64,000 nt of DNA from an uncultured Lactobacillus sp. (GTDB lineage: Bacteria > Bacillota > Bacilli > Lactobacillales > Lactobacillaceae), in NCBI RefSeq assembly GCF_944327175.1, contig NZ_CALVGT010000002.1:1-64000 (forward strand), given 5' to 3'. Both the position numbers and the translations under genes were made by a program. Positions 51,354 to 61,308 of the stretch are shown one piece after another. The notes below the pieces were generated by a model. It had not been told where the DNA came from and searched no databases. It saw only the letters and a list, made by a program, of their open reading frames with translations. Numbering within the stretch: position 1 is the first letter of the stretch; each line of letters opens with the position of its first letter.

Positions 51354-53177
51354 ATGGCTTATCAAGCTTTGTATCGCAAATGGCGCCCGCGCACCTTTGA
51401 TGATGTGGTCGGACAGGAAGCCATTACCGATACCCTCAAGAATTCACTTATCCGGGGCAAGGTCTCGCATGCCTTCCTTTTTGCCGGCCCGCGGGGGACG
51501 GGGAAGACCTCCTGCGCCAAGATTTTTGCCAAGGCCTTGAACTGTTTAAACCTGCAAGAGGGCGAACCTTGCAACGAGTGCAGCAACTGCCTGGCCGCCG
51601 ACCAGGGGGCAATGCCGGACATCATCGAAATGGACGCGGCCTCAAACAACAGCGTTGACGAAATCCGCGACCTTTTAGACAAGGTTCACTACGCTCCAAC
51701 TGAAGGCAAGTACAAGGTTTACATCATCGACGAAGTCCACATGCTGTCGATTTCAGCCTTCAATGCCCTTTTGAAGACTTTGGAAGAACCGCCGGCCAGC
51801 GTCGTCTTTATTTTGGCGACGACTGAACTGCAGAAGGTGCCGGCCACTATCATTTCCAGAACCCAGCGCTACAACTTCAAGCGCTTCTCAAATGAGGCCA
51901 TGGTCAAGCGGATGGAATACATCCTGGGCCAGGAAGGGGTCGAATACGAGGACAAGGCCTTAAAGGTCATCGCCCAAGTCGCTGACGGGGGGATGCGGGA
52001 TGCCTTGAGCATTTTGGACCAGCTCCTTTCTTTTGAAAAAAGCAGTGTCCGTTACGAGGACGCCCTGGAAGTCACCGGTTTCGCCGCCCAGGAGCAAGTC
52101 GAAAAGCTCCTTTTGGCCCTCTTAAACGGGGACAGCCAGACGGCCCTGGATTTGGCTAAGTCTGCCATCCAGGACGGGGCCAGCGCCCAAAACATTTTAA
52201 ATGAAATTATCAGCTTGACCGTCCAGGCCATGCTTTTTACCAAAACAGGGCAGGGGGAATTCCTGACGGATGACTTTGCCCAGGAAATTGCCCAGCAAAG
52301 CCCGGACCGCTTCAGCCAGATCATTGACCAGGCTAATGACGCCTTGGGCAGCCTCCGCTTTACCAACCAGCAGCAGATTCCCTTAGAAGTCTTTTTAGTC
52401 CAGGCTGGCCAAGAGCGGCAAAACAGCCAGGCGGGCCCGCAAGTTGCTTCTGCGGCCAGCAACCCGGCCTTAGAGCGGCAGGTCAAGGCCTTGAAAGAAC
52501 AAGTCCACCAGCTGACCCAGCAGGTTCAGCAGCTGAGTCAGCGGCCAAGCCAGGCCTTCAGCCCCCGCCATGTCTTCCAGCTCAACCAGCAGCTGTACAC
52601 GCAAAAGGGCGGGGCAACCGAAGTGGCCCAGCAGGCAGCGGAAAAGCAGCAGCAAGCTGAAAGCCTGCAGGCTGAAATCACCAGCAGCCAAGAAGAGATC
52701 TACGCGGTCTTAAGCCAGGCCACCAAGCCCGGCTTAGCTGAGGCCCGCAACCTTTGGGACCGGGACTTGCCAAGCATGCTGGAAGAGCCGGCCAAGACGG
52801 TCTTGGGCTTCCTGCAGCCGATCGCGGCCAGCGACCGGGCACTTCTTTTGTCCAGCCAGTCCCGGGCCTGGCAGCTGGCCACAAATCCTCAGGAATTTTT
52901 AGCAACTCTCAAAGCTGACCTGGAGCAATTGACCAAGGAGAGCTGGACCATCGCTATCGTTGACGAAAAGGCCTGGCCAAAGATCCGCCAGGACTTCATC
53001 AAGGAACACGCCAGTCAGCTCCGATCTAAGGCCCAGCCAGCAGAAGCCCAGCCGGCAGAAGCAGCAGCTCCTGAGCCGCCTTTGCCGGACCAGGCGCCGA
53101 CGGAAGAAGCGGCAGATGACGCGATTGTGACCAAGGCAGAAGAGCTTTTCGGCCCTTTGGCCCAGGTTAAGGACTAA
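51354..53177 (+). CDS. dnaX: DNA polymerase III subunit gamma/tau
   Basis: 607 residues. Clamp-loader ATPase: Walker A GPRGTGKT (residues 45-52, Lys51), a zinc module of four cysteines (64, then CNECSNC at 73-79), Walker B IIDEVHML (about 124-131) and the sensor region ATTELQKVPATIISRTQRY. The C-terminal third is Gln/Ala-rich, with a repeat PAEAQPAEAAAPE. It starts the conserved dnaX-ybaB-recR-yaaL-tmk-darA-holB-yabA-rsmI order, and holB (55523) is its partner. I see no slippery A-run that would make a short gamma product. Confidence 0.96.
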   Translation: MAYQALYRKWRPRTFDDVVGQEAITDTLKNSLIRGKVSHAFLFAGPRGTGKTSCAKIFAKALNCLNLQEGEPCNECSNCLAADQGAMPDIIEMDAASNNSVDEIRDLLDKVHYAPTEGKYKVYIIDEVHMLSISAFNALLKTLEEPPASVVFILATTELQKVPATIISRTQRYNFKRFSNEAMVKRMEYILGQEGVEYEDKALKVIAQVADGGMRDALSILDQLLSFEKSSVRYEDALEVTGFAAQEQVEKLLLALLNGDSQTALDLAKSAIQDGASAQNILNEIISLTVQAMLFTKTGQGEFLTDDFAQEIAQQSPDRFSQIIDQANDALGSLRFTNQQQIPLEVFLVQAGQERQNSQAGPQVASAASNPALERQVKALKEQVHQLTQQVQQLSQRPSQAFSPRHVFQLNQQLYTQKGGATEVAQQAAEKQQQAESLQAEITSSQEEIYAVLSQATKPGLAEARNLWDRDLPSMLEEPAKTVLGFLQPIAASDRALLLSSQSRAWQLATNPQEFLATLKADLEQLTKESWTIAIVDEKAWPKIRQDFIKEHASQLRSKAQPAEAQPAEAAAPEPPLPDQAPTEEAADDAIVTKAEELFGPLAQVKD

Positions 53178-53248
53178 TATTCGCCAAAAAACTTTTTTCG
53201 CGTTAAAATTAAGCAGATAAAAAAGAAATAGTAAAAGGAGATTTTTTC

Positions 53249-53578
53249 ATGAGCAAGAGACCAGCTTTCCCAGGAATGGGCGGCATGAACATGCAGCAGA
53301 TGATGAAGCAAGCCAAGAAGCTGCAAGAACAAATGGCCCAGGAACAGGAAAACATCACGACCCAGGAATTCACCGGCAAGGCAGCTGACGACATGGTAGT
53401 GGCTACTTTCACCGGCGACCGGAATTTAAAGAGCTTGTCCATCAAGCCGGAAGCCATTGACCCGGATGACCCGGACATGCTGGAAGACCTGGTTATCGAC
53501 GCTGTTAACAAGGGCTTGAAGCAGATCGACCAGGCAACCCAGCAGAGCCTGGGCAAGTACACGAAAGGCCTGATGTAA
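53249..53578 (+). CDS. YbaB/EbfC nucleoid-associated protein
   Basis: 109 residues: Met-rich N-terminal helix ([25 protein letters not shown]) followed by the beta core with [23 protein letters not shown]. It binds DNA as a dimer and is nearly always between dnaX and recR, as here. AAAGGAG lies 8 bases before the ATG; it ends one base before recR. Confidence 0.95.
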   Translation: MSKRPAFPGMGGMNMQQMMKQAKKLQEQMAQEQENITTQEFTGKAADDMVVATFTGDRNLKSLSIKPEAIDPDDPDMLEDLVIDAVNKGLKQIDQATQQSLGKYTKGLM

Positions 53579-53579
53579 T

Positions 53580-54179
53580 TTGCAATACCCATTGCCAATC
53601 GCTCGCTTGATCGATTCCTTCATGAAACTGCCGGGCATCGGTGAAAAGACGGCGACCCGCCTGGCCTTTTACGCCATGGATATGCCTAAAGAAGACGTGG
53701 ACGAATTCGCCCGTTCTTTAGTCGACGTTAAGGAGAAACTGCGTCAGTGCTCAATCTGCGGCAACATCACCGAACAAGACCCTTGCGCCATCTGCAGCAA
53801 TCCTGCCCGGGACCGGTCAACCATCATGGTGGTTGAGGAAGCCAAGGACGTGATGGCCTTTGAAAACATGGGCGAATATGACGGCCTCTACCATGTCCTG
53901 CACGGGGTCTTGTCCCCGATGGACGGGATCGGGCCGGAGCAAATCAACATCAAATCCCTGATCGTCCGCCTGCAGAAAAACGATGACGCCAAAGAAGTTA
54001 TCCTGGCCCTCAATTCCACCCCGGAAGGGGAGTCAACCGCCATGTACATTTCCCGCTTGATCAAGCCGGCCGGCCTTAAGGTCACTCGTCTGGCCGCGGG
54101 GCTGGCGGTCGGCTCAGACATTGAGTACGCCAACTTGATCACTTTGAAGCGGGCAGTTCAAGGTAGAACGGAGCTATAG
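53580..54179 (+). CDS. recR: recombination protein RecR
   Basis: 199 residues, start TTG, directly after ybaB. Helix-hairpin-helix near [14 protein letters not shown] (about 18-31), a four-cysteine zinc finger ([16 protein letters not shown], about 57-72) and the Toprim motif [14 protein letters not shown] (about 81-94). Loads RecA with RecO onto gapped DNA. Confidence 0.96.
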   Translation: MQYPLPIARLIDSFMKLPGIGEKTATRLAFYAMDMPKEDVDEFARSLVDVKEKLRQCSICGNITEQDPCAICSNPARDRSTIMVVEEAKDVMAFENMGEYDGLYHVLHGVLSPMDGIGPEQINIKSLIVRLQKNDDAKEVILALNSTPEGESTAMYISRLIKPAGLKVTRLAAGLAVGSDIEYANLITLKRAVQGRTEL

Positions 54180-54180
54180 C

Positions 54181-54417
54181 ATGAATAAGCACAACGACAA
54201 AATCAAGCAAGCAGAAGATGAGAAGCTGATGGCTTTGGTAGAAAAGCTGCAGCAGGAAATCAGCCTCAGCAAGGGTTTGGACAACACGACCCTGGACATG
54301 TCTGATGACAATATCGTGGCGGACAAGATTTTAAGAGCTGAGTATGCCTTTTTGTACGATGAGGCCCGCTACCGCCATGCTTCTTACACCGGCGTGACCA
54401 ACGCCATTTCCCAATAG
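54181..54417 (+). CDS. YaaL-family small protein (DUF2508)
   Basis: 78 residues, one base after recR. A long charged helix (KQAEDEKLMALVEKLQQEISLSKGL) then LRAEYAFLYDEARYRHASY, the YaaL signature region. Function unknown; conserved position between recR and the tmk cluster supports it. A terminator follows. Confidence 0.85.
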   Translation: MNKHNDKIKQAEDEKLMALVEKLQQEISLSKGLDNTTLDMSDDNIVADKILRAEYAFLYDEARYRHASYTGVTNAISQ

Positions 54418-54426
54418 AAAAGTGCT

Positions 54427-54457
54427 AATCTCCCGGCTTCGGGAGATTATTTTTTTG
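54427..54457 (+). terminator. terminator of the dnaX-yaaL operon
   Basis: AATCTCCCG-GCTT-CGGGAGATT followed by a T run. Confidence 0.88.
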
Positions 54458-54546
54458 CCATTTTTACCTACTAGATTTAGGGGGAAGTTAACTCTGTAAA
54501 TACTAGCCTTAGTTCTGTAAAATAGATAGATAGGAGGCAAGTACAA

Positions 54547-55185
54547 ATGCAAGGTTACTTTATCACTTTTGAAGGTCCCGACGGCGCCGGTAAAACGACA
54601 GTGATCAATGAAGTCGTCAAGGCCATCCAGGGCCAGTGCAAGCGGGAAATTTTAGTAACGCGGGAGCCAGGCGGGTCAAAAATCGCTGAAAAAATCCGCG
54701 ACATCATCCTGGACCCGGCCAACACGGAAATGAACGCCAAGACCGAGGCCCTGCTCTATGCAGCCAGCCGGTCCCAGCATGTCAGCGAGATCATCAATCC
54801 GGCTTTAAAGCGGGGAGACCTGGTCATCTCCGACCGCTTTGTCGACTCTTCTTTGGCCTACCAGGGCCAGGGACGGGGACTGGGGATTGATGAAGTAGCC
54901 CAGATCAATGCTTTTGCCACCGGCCACCTGGAGCCGGACTTGACCATCTTTTTGGATTTAGACCCGGCCCAGGGCCTGGCCAGAATCGCCAAGGCCCGGT
55001 CAGGCAGCGAAGACCGGCTGGAACAAGAGAAGCTGGACTTCCACGAAAAGGTTTACCAGGGCTACCAAGTGGTCAACCAGGCTCAGCCGGACCGGGTAAA
55101 AGTGGTTGACGCGAGTCAAGATTTGCCACAAGTCGTGGCCGCAAGTGTTAAACTGGTGAAAAGCACATTTCCAGAATTGTTTTAG
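54547..55185 (+). CDS. tmk: thymidylate kinase
   Basis: 212 residues. Phosphorylates dTMP to dTDP. P-loop [11 protein letters not shown] (residues 8-18, Lys16), DR(Y/F) motif in [14 protein letters not shown] (about 96-109), and a lid with basic residues ([15 protein letters not shown]). AGGAGG lies 10 bases before the ATG; the operon then continues with darA. Confidence 0.95.
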   Translation: MQGYFITFEGPDGAGKTTVINEVVKAIQGQCKREILVTREPGGSKIAEKIRDIILDPANTEMNAKTEALLYAASRSQHVSEIINPALKRGDLVISDRFVDSSLAYQGQGRGLGIDEVAQINAFATGHLEPDLTIFLDLDPAQGLARIAKARSGSEDRLEQEKLDFHEKVYQGYQVVNQAQPDRVKVVDASQDLPQVVAASVKLVKSTFPELF

Positions 55186-55196
55186 GGGGGATCAAG

Positions 55197-55523
55197 ATGA
55201 AACTGATCATTGCCATTGTCCAGTCTGAAGACGCCAAGCGCCTGCAGGCAGCTTTTGTCGACAACAATGTCGGCGCCACTAAACTGGCGTCAACGGGCGG
55301 CTTTTTGCGTGAAGGCAACACCACCTTCTTGCTTGGGGTGGAAGATGAAGACGTTGACGGCGTTTTGAAGCTGATCAAAGAGCATTCCCAAACCAGAGAA
55401 GAAACAATCAACCCGGGCATTCACCCGGGCATTTCCTTCGAGCAGCCGATTGAACCGGTCAACATCACGGTCGGCGGCGCGACGGTCTTCGTCTTGCCGG
55501 TTGACCAGTTCCTGCACTTTTAA
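55197..55523 (+). CDS. darA: cyclic di-AMP receptor DarA (PstA/YaaQ)
   Basis: 108 residues, a PII-like trimer-forming protein that binds cyclic di-AMP. Signature TKLASTGGFLREGNTTFLLGVEDEDVD (about 28-54), in which the ligand-contact Gly/Thr/Arg/Asn residues are kept. The start follows tmk by 11 bases with GGGGGGA upstream, and the stop overlaps holB (TAATG). Function downstream of c-di-AMP is open in this genus. Confidence 0.92.
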   Translation: MKLIIAIVQSEDAKRLQAAFVDNNVGATKLASTGGFLREGNTTFLLGVEDEDVDGVLKLIKEHSQTREETINPGIHPGISFEQPIEPVNITVGGATVFVLPVDQFLHF

Positions 55524-56395
55524 TGCTGGATTTAAAACAAATTGGCGGGTCTGAATCCCGGCAGCTCAAGCAGGCCCAGGACCGGGGGCAGCTGTCGCAT
55601 GCCTACCTGCTCTTGTCAAGCGATGAGGGGGAAGCTTTAAACACGGCCTACTGGCTGATCTGCTACGTGAATTGCACGGGCGAAGAGAAGCCGGACGGGA
55701 CCTGCCCGGCCTGCCGGCGGATTCTGGCCGGCAACCACCCGGATGTCTTTTTGATTGATACGGAAGAAAACAAGCAGTCGATCGCGATTGACCAAATTCG
55801 GCCGCTTAAGCGGGAATTAGCTAAAAGCCCTCTGGAAGGCGACCGGCGCTATTTCGTGATTAACCATGCCCAGAAGCTGACCCTGCCGGCTGCAAACGCC
55901 TTGCTCAACCTGCTGGAAGAGCCAGCGGCACCGGTAGTTACCTTCTTGATTGCCAATAACGGCGGGCAGATTCTGCCGACGATCAAGTCCAGAACCCAGA
56001 TTATCAATTTCAGCCAGCAAGCTGCTTCCAGTAAGGACAGGCTCCTTTTGGCCAACGGCATGAGCCAGGAAGAAGTTGACCAGGTGAAAAGCAGCCAGGA
56101 AGTCGACCAGGCGGTAAAATATTTTTACCAGGAGCTCCGCGAGCATGACTCTTTGGCCATCACGTCCGCCCACCAGCTGGCGGGCCTGGTTAAGAAGCAA
56201 AAGCAGGGGACTAAGGCCTGGGAAAAGTATGTCTGGATTTTGCTCAAGAAGTGGGGCGAAAAGGACCTGGAAAAGGGTGACTATCAGGAGGCGGCCGACT
56301 TTTTGGCGGACTTAATGCAGGTTGACCGGATGCGGCAGAGTAATGTCGGCTTTTTGAACAATTTGGACTATTTGGCCTTAAAGTGGCAGCAGTAA
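55523..56395 (+). CDS. holB: DNA polymerase III subunit delta'
   Basis: 290 residues. Clamp-loader subunit related to DnaX but with no working P-loop (SSDEGEALNT at the site), as in known delta'. It has Cys residues of the zinc module (CPACRRI) and the conserved DQIRPLKRELAKSPLEGDRRYFVINHAQKLTLPAANALLNLLEEP run. Partner of dnaX at 51354. It overlaps darA by one base. Confidence 0.93.
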   Translation: MLDLKQIGGSESRQLKQAQDRGQLSHAYLLLSSDEGEALNTAYWLICYVNCTGEEKPDGTCPACRRILAGNHPDVFLIDTEENKQSIAIDQIRPLKRELAKSPLEGDRRYFVINHAQKLTLPAANALLNLLEEPAAPVVTFLIANNGGQILPTIKSRTQIINFSQQAASSKDRLLLANGMSQEEVDQVKSSQEVDQAVKYFYQELREHDSLAITSAHQLAGLVKKQKQGTKAWEKYVWILLKKWGEKDLEKGDYQEAADFLADLMQVDRMRQSNVGFLNNLDYLALKWQQ

Positions 56396-56410
56396 AGGCA
56401 GGTAAGGAAA

Positions 56411-56743
56411 GTGGACCCATATACTAAATTGCAGCAGCTGCAGCAGCAGATGGAACGCATGCTCAAGAGCATGGATTCCCTGCAGCAGGAGGTGCTGGAG
56501 AGCTTGAAGGAAAATACCGAGCTCAAGGTTGAAAACCAGCTTTTGCGCGAGAAGCTGGACAAATTGACGGTTAAAGAACACGAAGGCAAGAGCCAGAGCG
56601 GGATGGCTATGCTCAAGCAGATCTACCAGTCTGGCTACCATATTTGCAACATGTACTACGGGACCCACCGGGATCCCAGCGCGGACTGCATGTTTTGCCT
56701 GGATATTTTGGATAATTTTGGAAAGAAGTCGGTGCACAAATAA
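56411..56743 (+). CDS. yabA: DNA replication initiation control protein YabA
   Basis: 110 residues, start GTG. Coiled-coil N-terminal half (QLQQQMERMLKSMDSLQQ...), then a C-terminal zinc motif (GYHICNMYYGTHRDPSADCMFC), the layout of YabA, which restrains DnaA at the origin through DnaN. Follows holB by 15 bases; the stop overlaps the rsmI ATG (TAATG). Confidence 0.93.
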   Translation: MDPYTKLQQLQQQMERMLKSMDSLQQEVLESLKENTELKVENQLLREKLDKLTVKEHEGKSQSGMAMLKQIYQSGYHICNMYYGTHRDPSADCMFCLDILDNFGKKSVHK

Positions 56744-57606
56744 TGCAAACGCAACACAGTTACGCGGATGACCAGCAGGGCAAGCTCTATTTAGTGCCTA
56801 CGCCCATCGGCAACCTGGAAGACATTACGATCCGGGCCAAGCGGATTCTGGAAGAGGCTGACTACATCGCCGCTGAAGACACCAGAACTAGCGGGATCAT
56901 GCTGGACCGGCTGGGCATTCACAACAAGATGGTGGCCTTTCACAAATTCAACTCTAAAGAAAAGGCACCGGAACTGGTTAAGTTGATGCAGGAAGGGGCG
57001 ACAATTGCCGAGATCAGCGATGCCGGCATGCCGGTGATTTCTGATCCCGGCTTCATTTTGGTCCAGGAATGCATCAAGAACAATGTTCCAGTCGTTCCCC
57101 TGCCAGGTCCGTCGGCTTTTGCCACGGCCTTGATCGCTTCCGGCTTTGACGGGCAGCCTTTCACCTACTACGGCTTTTTGCCCCGCAAGGCCAGCCAGCA
57201 GCGGCCATTTTTGGAGGAAATCAATGCCTCAAGAGCTACTTCGATCTTTTATGAGGCTCCCCACCGGCTCTTGAAGACCTTAGAGCAGATGGCGGAAGTT
57301 TTACCGGGCGACCGGCAGATCGTCTGCGCCAGAGAACTGACCAAGATTCATGAAGAATTCGTCCGCGGCAGCCTGGAAGAAGTCATCCAGCACTTTAAAG
57401 AAGTTGCCCCCCGGGGCGAGTTCGTCGTTTTGGTGTCGCCAAACACTGAAGAAAAGACCCTGGACTGGGCTGACCTGGTCAAGCTGGTCAAAGAGCAAGT
57501 AGCCCAGGGCGTTTCTAAAAAGGATGCCATCAAGCAGGTGGCCAAGAGCCAGGGCGTTTCTAAAAACGAGCTCTATGACCGCTACCACCAGGAGGGGGCA
57601 AAATGA
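56743..57606 (+). CDS. rsmI: 16S rRNA 2'-O-methyltransferase RsmI
   Basis: 287 residues of the tetrapyrrole-methylase fold: LVPTPIGNLEDITIRAKRIL (about 17-36), DTRTSG (about 46), ISDAGMPVISDPG (about 88-100) and PLPGPSAFATALIASG. Methylates the ribose of C1402 in 16S rRNA. Overlaps both yabA and the thioesterase gene by 1 and 4 bases. Confidence 0.95.
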   Translation: MQTQHSYADDQQGKLYLVPTPIGNLEDITIRAKRILEEADYIAAEDTRTSGIMLDRLGIHNKMVAFHKFNSKEKAPELVKLMQEGATIAEISDAGMPVISDPGFILVQECIKNNVPVVPLPGPSAFATALIASGFDGQPFTYYGFLPRKASQQRPFLEEINASRATSIFYEAPHRLLKTLEQMAEVLPGDRQIVCARELTKIHEEFVRGSLEEVIQHFKEVAPRGEFVVLVSPNTEEKTLDWADLVKLVKEQVAQGVSKKDAIKQVAKSQGVSKNELYDRYHQEGAK

Positions 57607-58352
57607 GATACTACAAGGATTACCAGCTGGAATACGCTGACTGCGGGGAAAGCGGGCAGCTGAAATTGCCCAGAATGATTGACCTGATGATGGAAACGTC
57701 GGAAGGGCAGCTGGCGCCAACTTTGGGCGGGGCCAGCGCCATGAAAGAGCGGGGCAGGGGCTGGGTAGTCACTCAGTACGAGTTTGAATTTACCAGCCTT
57801 CCCCGGGCCGGGAAAAAGGTCAGGGTCTGGACTGACGCGGTTGGCTACAACCGCTTTTTGTCCTACCGGGACTTCGGCATTGAGGACGAAGAGGGCAAAG
57901 ACCTGGTTATCGCTCACAGCCAGTGGATTATTTTTGACTTAAAGACCAGAAAGCTTTTGCCAAGCGATGATAAAATCGCTGAAGAATTGGGAGCGCCCCT
58001 TTTGGCTAAAATGCCCCGCTTCAAGAAATTGCGGCCAAAAGAGGAATATTCAGACGAAAAGCTCTACCGGGCCTACTATTATGATCTGGACTCCAACCAC
58101 CACGTCAACAACGCCCATTACCTGGACTGGATCGTCGACAGTCTTCCCCGGGAATTCGTCAACAGCCATGAGCCGAAAGACCTGGCCATCAAGTTTGAGA
58201 AGGAAATTAAATACGGCAATGAAGTTGCCTGCCAGGTTATGCAGGAAATGGAAGACAGCGCTGTCAAGACCTGCCACGCCATTACCCGGCAAGGTGAACT
58301 TATGGCACTTTGTGAGGTAAACTGGCAAAAAATGTGCTTTAATAGAGACTGA
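57603..58352 (+). CDS. acyl-ACP thioesterase
   Basis: 249 residues, two hotdog domains. The catalytic loop DLDSNHHVNNAHYLDWIVDSLP (about 158-179) contains Asn and His in place, and RGRGWVVTQYEFEF is in the N-terminal domain. It cuts fatty acids free from acyl-ACP. ATG overlaps the rsmI stop (ATGA). Its position between rsmI and folT is common in lactobacilli, as far as I recall. Confidence 0.88.
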   Translation: MRYYKDYQLEYADCGESGQLKLPRMIDLMMETSEGQLAPTLGGASAMKERGRGWVVTQYEFEFTSLPRAGKKVRVWTDAVGYNRFLSYRDFGIEDEEGKDLVIAHSQWIIFDLKTRKLLPSDDKIAEELGAPLLAKMPRFKKLRPKEEYSDEKLYRAYYYDLDSNHHVNNAHYLDWIVDSLPREFVNSHEPKDLAIKFEKEIKYGNEVACQVMQEMEDSAVKTCHAITRQGELMALCEVNWQKMCFNRD

Positions 58353-58394
58353 TTCAGTTGCTTTTGTTAAGCCATTTTTTAGGAGGACGGTCTT

Positions 58395-58925
58395 ATGAAA
58401 AGTGAATCAAAAGTCAGCAGCAAGCTGGAGTTGCGGGAGCTGGTCTTACTGGCCATGGTTATCGCCATCAAGGTGGTTTTGGGACAGTTTAAGGTCGGGG
58501 ATGCCACCTTGCAGGTGGGCCTGGGCTTTATCGGCAGCGTCATGCTGGGCTACTTGTTCGGGCCTTGGTGGGGCTTTGCCGGCGGCGCCTTGAGTGACCT
58601 GGTTTCATCTGCTGTTTTTGGCAACCTGGGCGGCTTCTTTATCGGTTATACCTTGACCGCGGCCTTGGGACCGATGATCTACGGCTTCTTCTTGTACAAG
58701 AAGCCGATCCAGATTTGGCGGGTCATCGCGTCCGTAATCTGCGTCACGGTAATCTGCAATATCGGCTTGAACACCCTTTGGGTCAGCATGATGCACGGGA
58801 CTAGCTTTATGGTCGCCCTGTCCAGCCGGATCCTCAAGGAAATGATCACTCCATGGATTCAGATGGTCGTGGTTTGGTTTGTCTTGGAAGGCCTGTCCCG
58901 GGTCAAGCTGAGTAGAAAATTTTAG
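58395..58925 (+). CDS. folT: ECF transporter S-component, folate type
   Basis: 176 residues, six hydrophobic helices. ELRELVLLAMVIAIKVVLGQFKVG is the S-component helix-1 signature, and SVMLGYLFGPWWGFAGGALSDLV with SSAVFGNLGGFFIGYTLTAALGPMIYGFF matches FolT. It would bind folate and dock onto the EcfAA'T module, which is not in this window. AGGAGG lies 9 bases before the ATG. Another vitamin is possible. Confidence 0.83.
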   Translation: MKSESKVSSKLELRELVLLAMVIAIKVVLGQFKVGDATLQVGLGFIGSVMLGYLFGPWWGFAGGALSDLVSSAVFGNLGGFFIGYTLTAALGPMIYGFFLYKKPIQIWRVIASVICVTVICNIGLNTLWVSMMHGTSFMVALSSRILKEMITPWIQMVVVWFVLEGLSRVKLSRKF

Positions 58926-58942
58926 GAAATAAAAGTTAGAGC

Positions 58943-59665
58943 ATGAAGATTTTAAGCATTTCGACGGCAACGAGCGATTTGAGCGTTGCCTTGAATGAAG
59001 ATGACCAAGTGGTCAGCGAAAAGATCGAGGAAAACCAGCGCAACCACAGCGTTGACCTTGATCCAGACATTGCCAGCCTGCTAGAAGAAAACGGCCTGGC
59101 TTTAAAAGATATTGACCGCTTCGCGGTAGCGATCGGGCCTGGTTCATATACCGGCCTCAGAGTCGGCTTAACTACGGCTAAGATGTTTGCCAGTATTTTG
59201 AATAAAGAGCTGGTTGGGGTCTCAACCTTGCAGGCCCTGGCCCAGAACTTTGCCGGTGAAGACGCCTTGGTTGTAGCGGCATTAGATGCCAGAAACAAGA
59301 ACTTTTTTGCCGGTGCTTACCGGGGCAAGGAAGCTGTGATCGAAGACGGCCACTACCACTTAAGTGAGCTCTTAGGGCAAGTAGCGGCCCTGCCTGACCA
59401 AAAGGTGATTTTTGTCGGCAGCGACTTCAGCAAGTATCAGGAAGAAATCACGGCTGGTCTGGCTGACAAGGACTTGCGCCCGGCTGAAGGGGAAGAGAAC
59501 CTTCTGCACGCCAGCGCCATTGGCCGCTTGGCGGCAAGCGCTCCGGTCCTTGATCCGGACCAGGCCGTGCCGAACTACCTGCGCCGGACGCAGGCTGAGT
59601 ACGACTGGGCAAAGAAGACCGGCCAGGAATTTGAAGCAGACAGTGCATACGTAGAAGAAGTTTAG
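58943..59665 (+). CDS. tsaB: tRNA threonylcarbamoyladenosine biosynthesis protein TsaB
   Basis: 240 residues. ASKHA-type fold: ILSISTATSDLSVAL at the start, FAVAIGPGSYTGLRVGLTTAKMFA (about 54-77). Works with TsaD (60203), TsaE and TsaC to make t6A at position 37 of ANN-decoding tRNAs. Forms an operon with rimI and tsaD. Confidence 0.95.
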   Translation: MKILSISTATSDLSVALNEDDQVVSEKIEENQRNHSVDLDPDIASLLEENGLALKDIDRFAVAIGPGSYTGLRVGLTTAKMFASILNKELVGVSTLQALAQNFAGEDALVVAALDARNKNFFAGAYRGKEAVIEDGHYHLSELLGQVAALPDQKVIFVGSDFSKYQEEITAGLADKDLRPAEGEENLLHASAIGRLAASAPVLDPDQAVPNYLRRTQAEYDWAKKTGQEFEADSAYVEEV

Positions 59666-59669
59666 GCTT

Positions 59670-60200
59670 ATGGGACTATTCTTTAAAGCTGACCTGGTGC
59701 GGTTTGCCCCCCGGGCAATCAGCATCAGCGGCCATGAATACTGCTTAAAGAAGGCGGAAGCAGGCGAACTTGCCCGCCTCCTTTTGCTGGAAAAAGAAGT
59801 TTATGCCGGCTGCCTGCCTTGGGATGAGGAAGTTTTTGCCGAAGAGCTTCGCCGCCGGGATTCTCTCTACCTGCTTTTGCTTGAGAGAGATTTTTTGGCT
59901 GGAGCCATCGGCTGCCGCTTCAGTCTCTCTAAGGCCCACATCACCTTTTTGGCAGTGGTGCCTAAAGAGCAAGGACAGGGGATCGGGAGTTACCTGGTCC
60001 AGACGGTTTTAGACCTGGCCAAGTCCGCTGACCTCAAGGCCGTGACTTTGGAAGTGCGGGTTGAAAACGGGAAGGCCCAAGAACTTTACCGCCGGCTTGG
60101 CTTTGAAGACAATTTTGTCCGCAAAAACTACTACAACAATGATGACTGTCCGGACAGTGACGGTTTGAACATGATCTGCCATCTAAGAAAGAAGAACTGA
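59670..60200 (+). CDS. rimI: ribosomal protein S18 alanine N-acetyltransferase
   Basis: 176 residues, GNAT fold: CoA-binding [23 protein letters not shown] (about 95-115) and [16 protein letters not shown]. It has about 25 extra N-terminal residues ([18 protein letters not shown]) compared with common RimI. Position between tsaB and tsaD is the family's usual place. ATG 4 bases after the tsaB stop. Confidence 0.92.
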   Translation: MGLFFKADLVRFAPRAISISGHEYCLKKAEAGELARLLLLEKEVYAGCLPWDEEVFAEELRRRDSLYLLLLERDFLAGAIGCRFSLSKAHITFLAVVPKEQGQGIGSYLVQTVLDLAKSADLKAVTLEVRVENGKAQELYRRLGFEDNFVRKNYYNNDDCPDSDGLNMICHLRKKN

Positions 60201-60202
60201 CT

Positions 60203-61243
60203 GTGAAGGAAAAGAAAGACATTCGCATTTTAGCTTTTGAAAGTTCCTGTGACGAGACTTCGACTGCCGTGGTCAAGAACGGGTCAGAGATCGAAAGCCT
60301 GATTGTGGCTACTCAAATCAAGAGCCATGCCCGCTTCGGCGGGGTTGTGCCGGAAGTGGCCAGCCGTCACCATATCGAAGTGATTACCCAGATTACCCGG
60401 GAAGCCTTGGAAGAAGCCAAGGTCAGCTGGGAAGATTTGGATGCTATCGCCGTGACCCACGGGCCTGGCCTGGTTGGGGCTCTTTTGATCGGGATCAACT
60501 CGGCCAAGGCGGCTTCCATGGCTACTGGCCTGCCTTTGATTGGGGTTGACCACATCATGGGCCACATTTCAGCTGCCCAGCTGGTTGAACCGATTGAATA
60601 CCCGGCCCTGGCCCTGCAGGTTTCCGGCGGCCACACCGAAATTGTTTTACTGAAAGACCCGACTCACTTTGAAATCGTGGGCGATACCCGCGATGACGCG
60701 GCCGGGGAAGCTTATGACAAGATTGGCCGGGTCCTGGGCGTCAGCTACCCGGCCGGCAAGACGATCGACCAGTGGGCCCACCAGGGCAAGGACACTTTCG
60801 GCTTCCCTAGAGCCATGATTGATGAAGACAATTATGACTTCTCCTTCTCAGGCCTGAAGAGTGCCTTTATCAATACTTGCCACCATGCTGACCAATTGGG
60901 GCAGGAATTAGACAAGTATGACCTGGCGGCCAGCTTCCAGGCGGCCGTGGTGGACGTTTTGGCTGAAAAGACCATGCGGGCCATCCGGCAGTACCAGCCC
61001 AAGACCTTCATCATAGGGGGCGGGGTTGCTGCCAACCTGGGCTTAAGAGAACGGATGAACAAGGAAATCGCCGCTTTGGAAAAGGCGCCGAAAGTTGTCC
61101 TGCCGCCGCTTAAGCTCTGCGGGGACAACGCGGCTATGATCGGGGCTGCCGCTTACAACCAGTACCTGGCCGGCAACTTTGCTGACCTGACCTTGGACGC
61201 GGACCCGTCAATGGAACTGCCTTACGCCGAGGATTACAAGTAA
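60203..61243 (+). CDS. tsaD: tRNA N6-adenosine threonylcarbamoyltransferase
   Basis: 346 residues, start GTG, two bases after rim[15 protein letters not shown] at the start, [17 protein letters not shown] (about 91-108), the metal-binding HIMGH (about 115) and [14 protein letters not shown] (about 272). Catalytic subunit of the t6A system. Confidence 0.97.
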   Translation: MKEKKDIRILAFESSCDETSTAVVKNGSEIESLIVATQIKSHARFGGVVPEVASRHHIEVITQITREALEEAKVSWEDLDAIAVTHGPGLVGALLIGINSAKAASMATGLPLIGVDHIMGHISAAQLVEPIEYPALALQVSGGHTEIVLLKDPTHFEIVGDTRDDAAGEAYDKIGRVLGVSYPAGKTIDQWAHQGKDTFGFPRAMIDEDNYDFSFSGLKSAFINTCHHADQLGQELDKYDLAASFQAAVVDVLAEKTMRAIRQYQPKTFIIGGGVAANLGLRERMNKEIAALEKAPKVVLPPLKLCGDNAAMIGAAAYNQYLAGNFADLTLDADPSMELPYAEDYK

Positions 61244-61263
61244 AAAGCAAGACGAAAATATAC

Positions 61264-61298
61264 AAAAAAGCAAGTCCAGTGCCGGACTTGCTTTTCCT
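61264..61298. terminator. bidirectional terminator
   Basis: AAAAAAGCAAGTCC-AGTG-CCGGACTTGCTTTTCC between tsaD and the convergent ABC-F gene. Confidence 0.85.
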
Positions 61299-61308
61299 TT
61301 GTCTAAAA

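Noticed and set aside
51354..53177. Programmed frameshift in dnaX
   Set aside because: No A-AAA-AAG-type slippery run with a stop soon after was seen.
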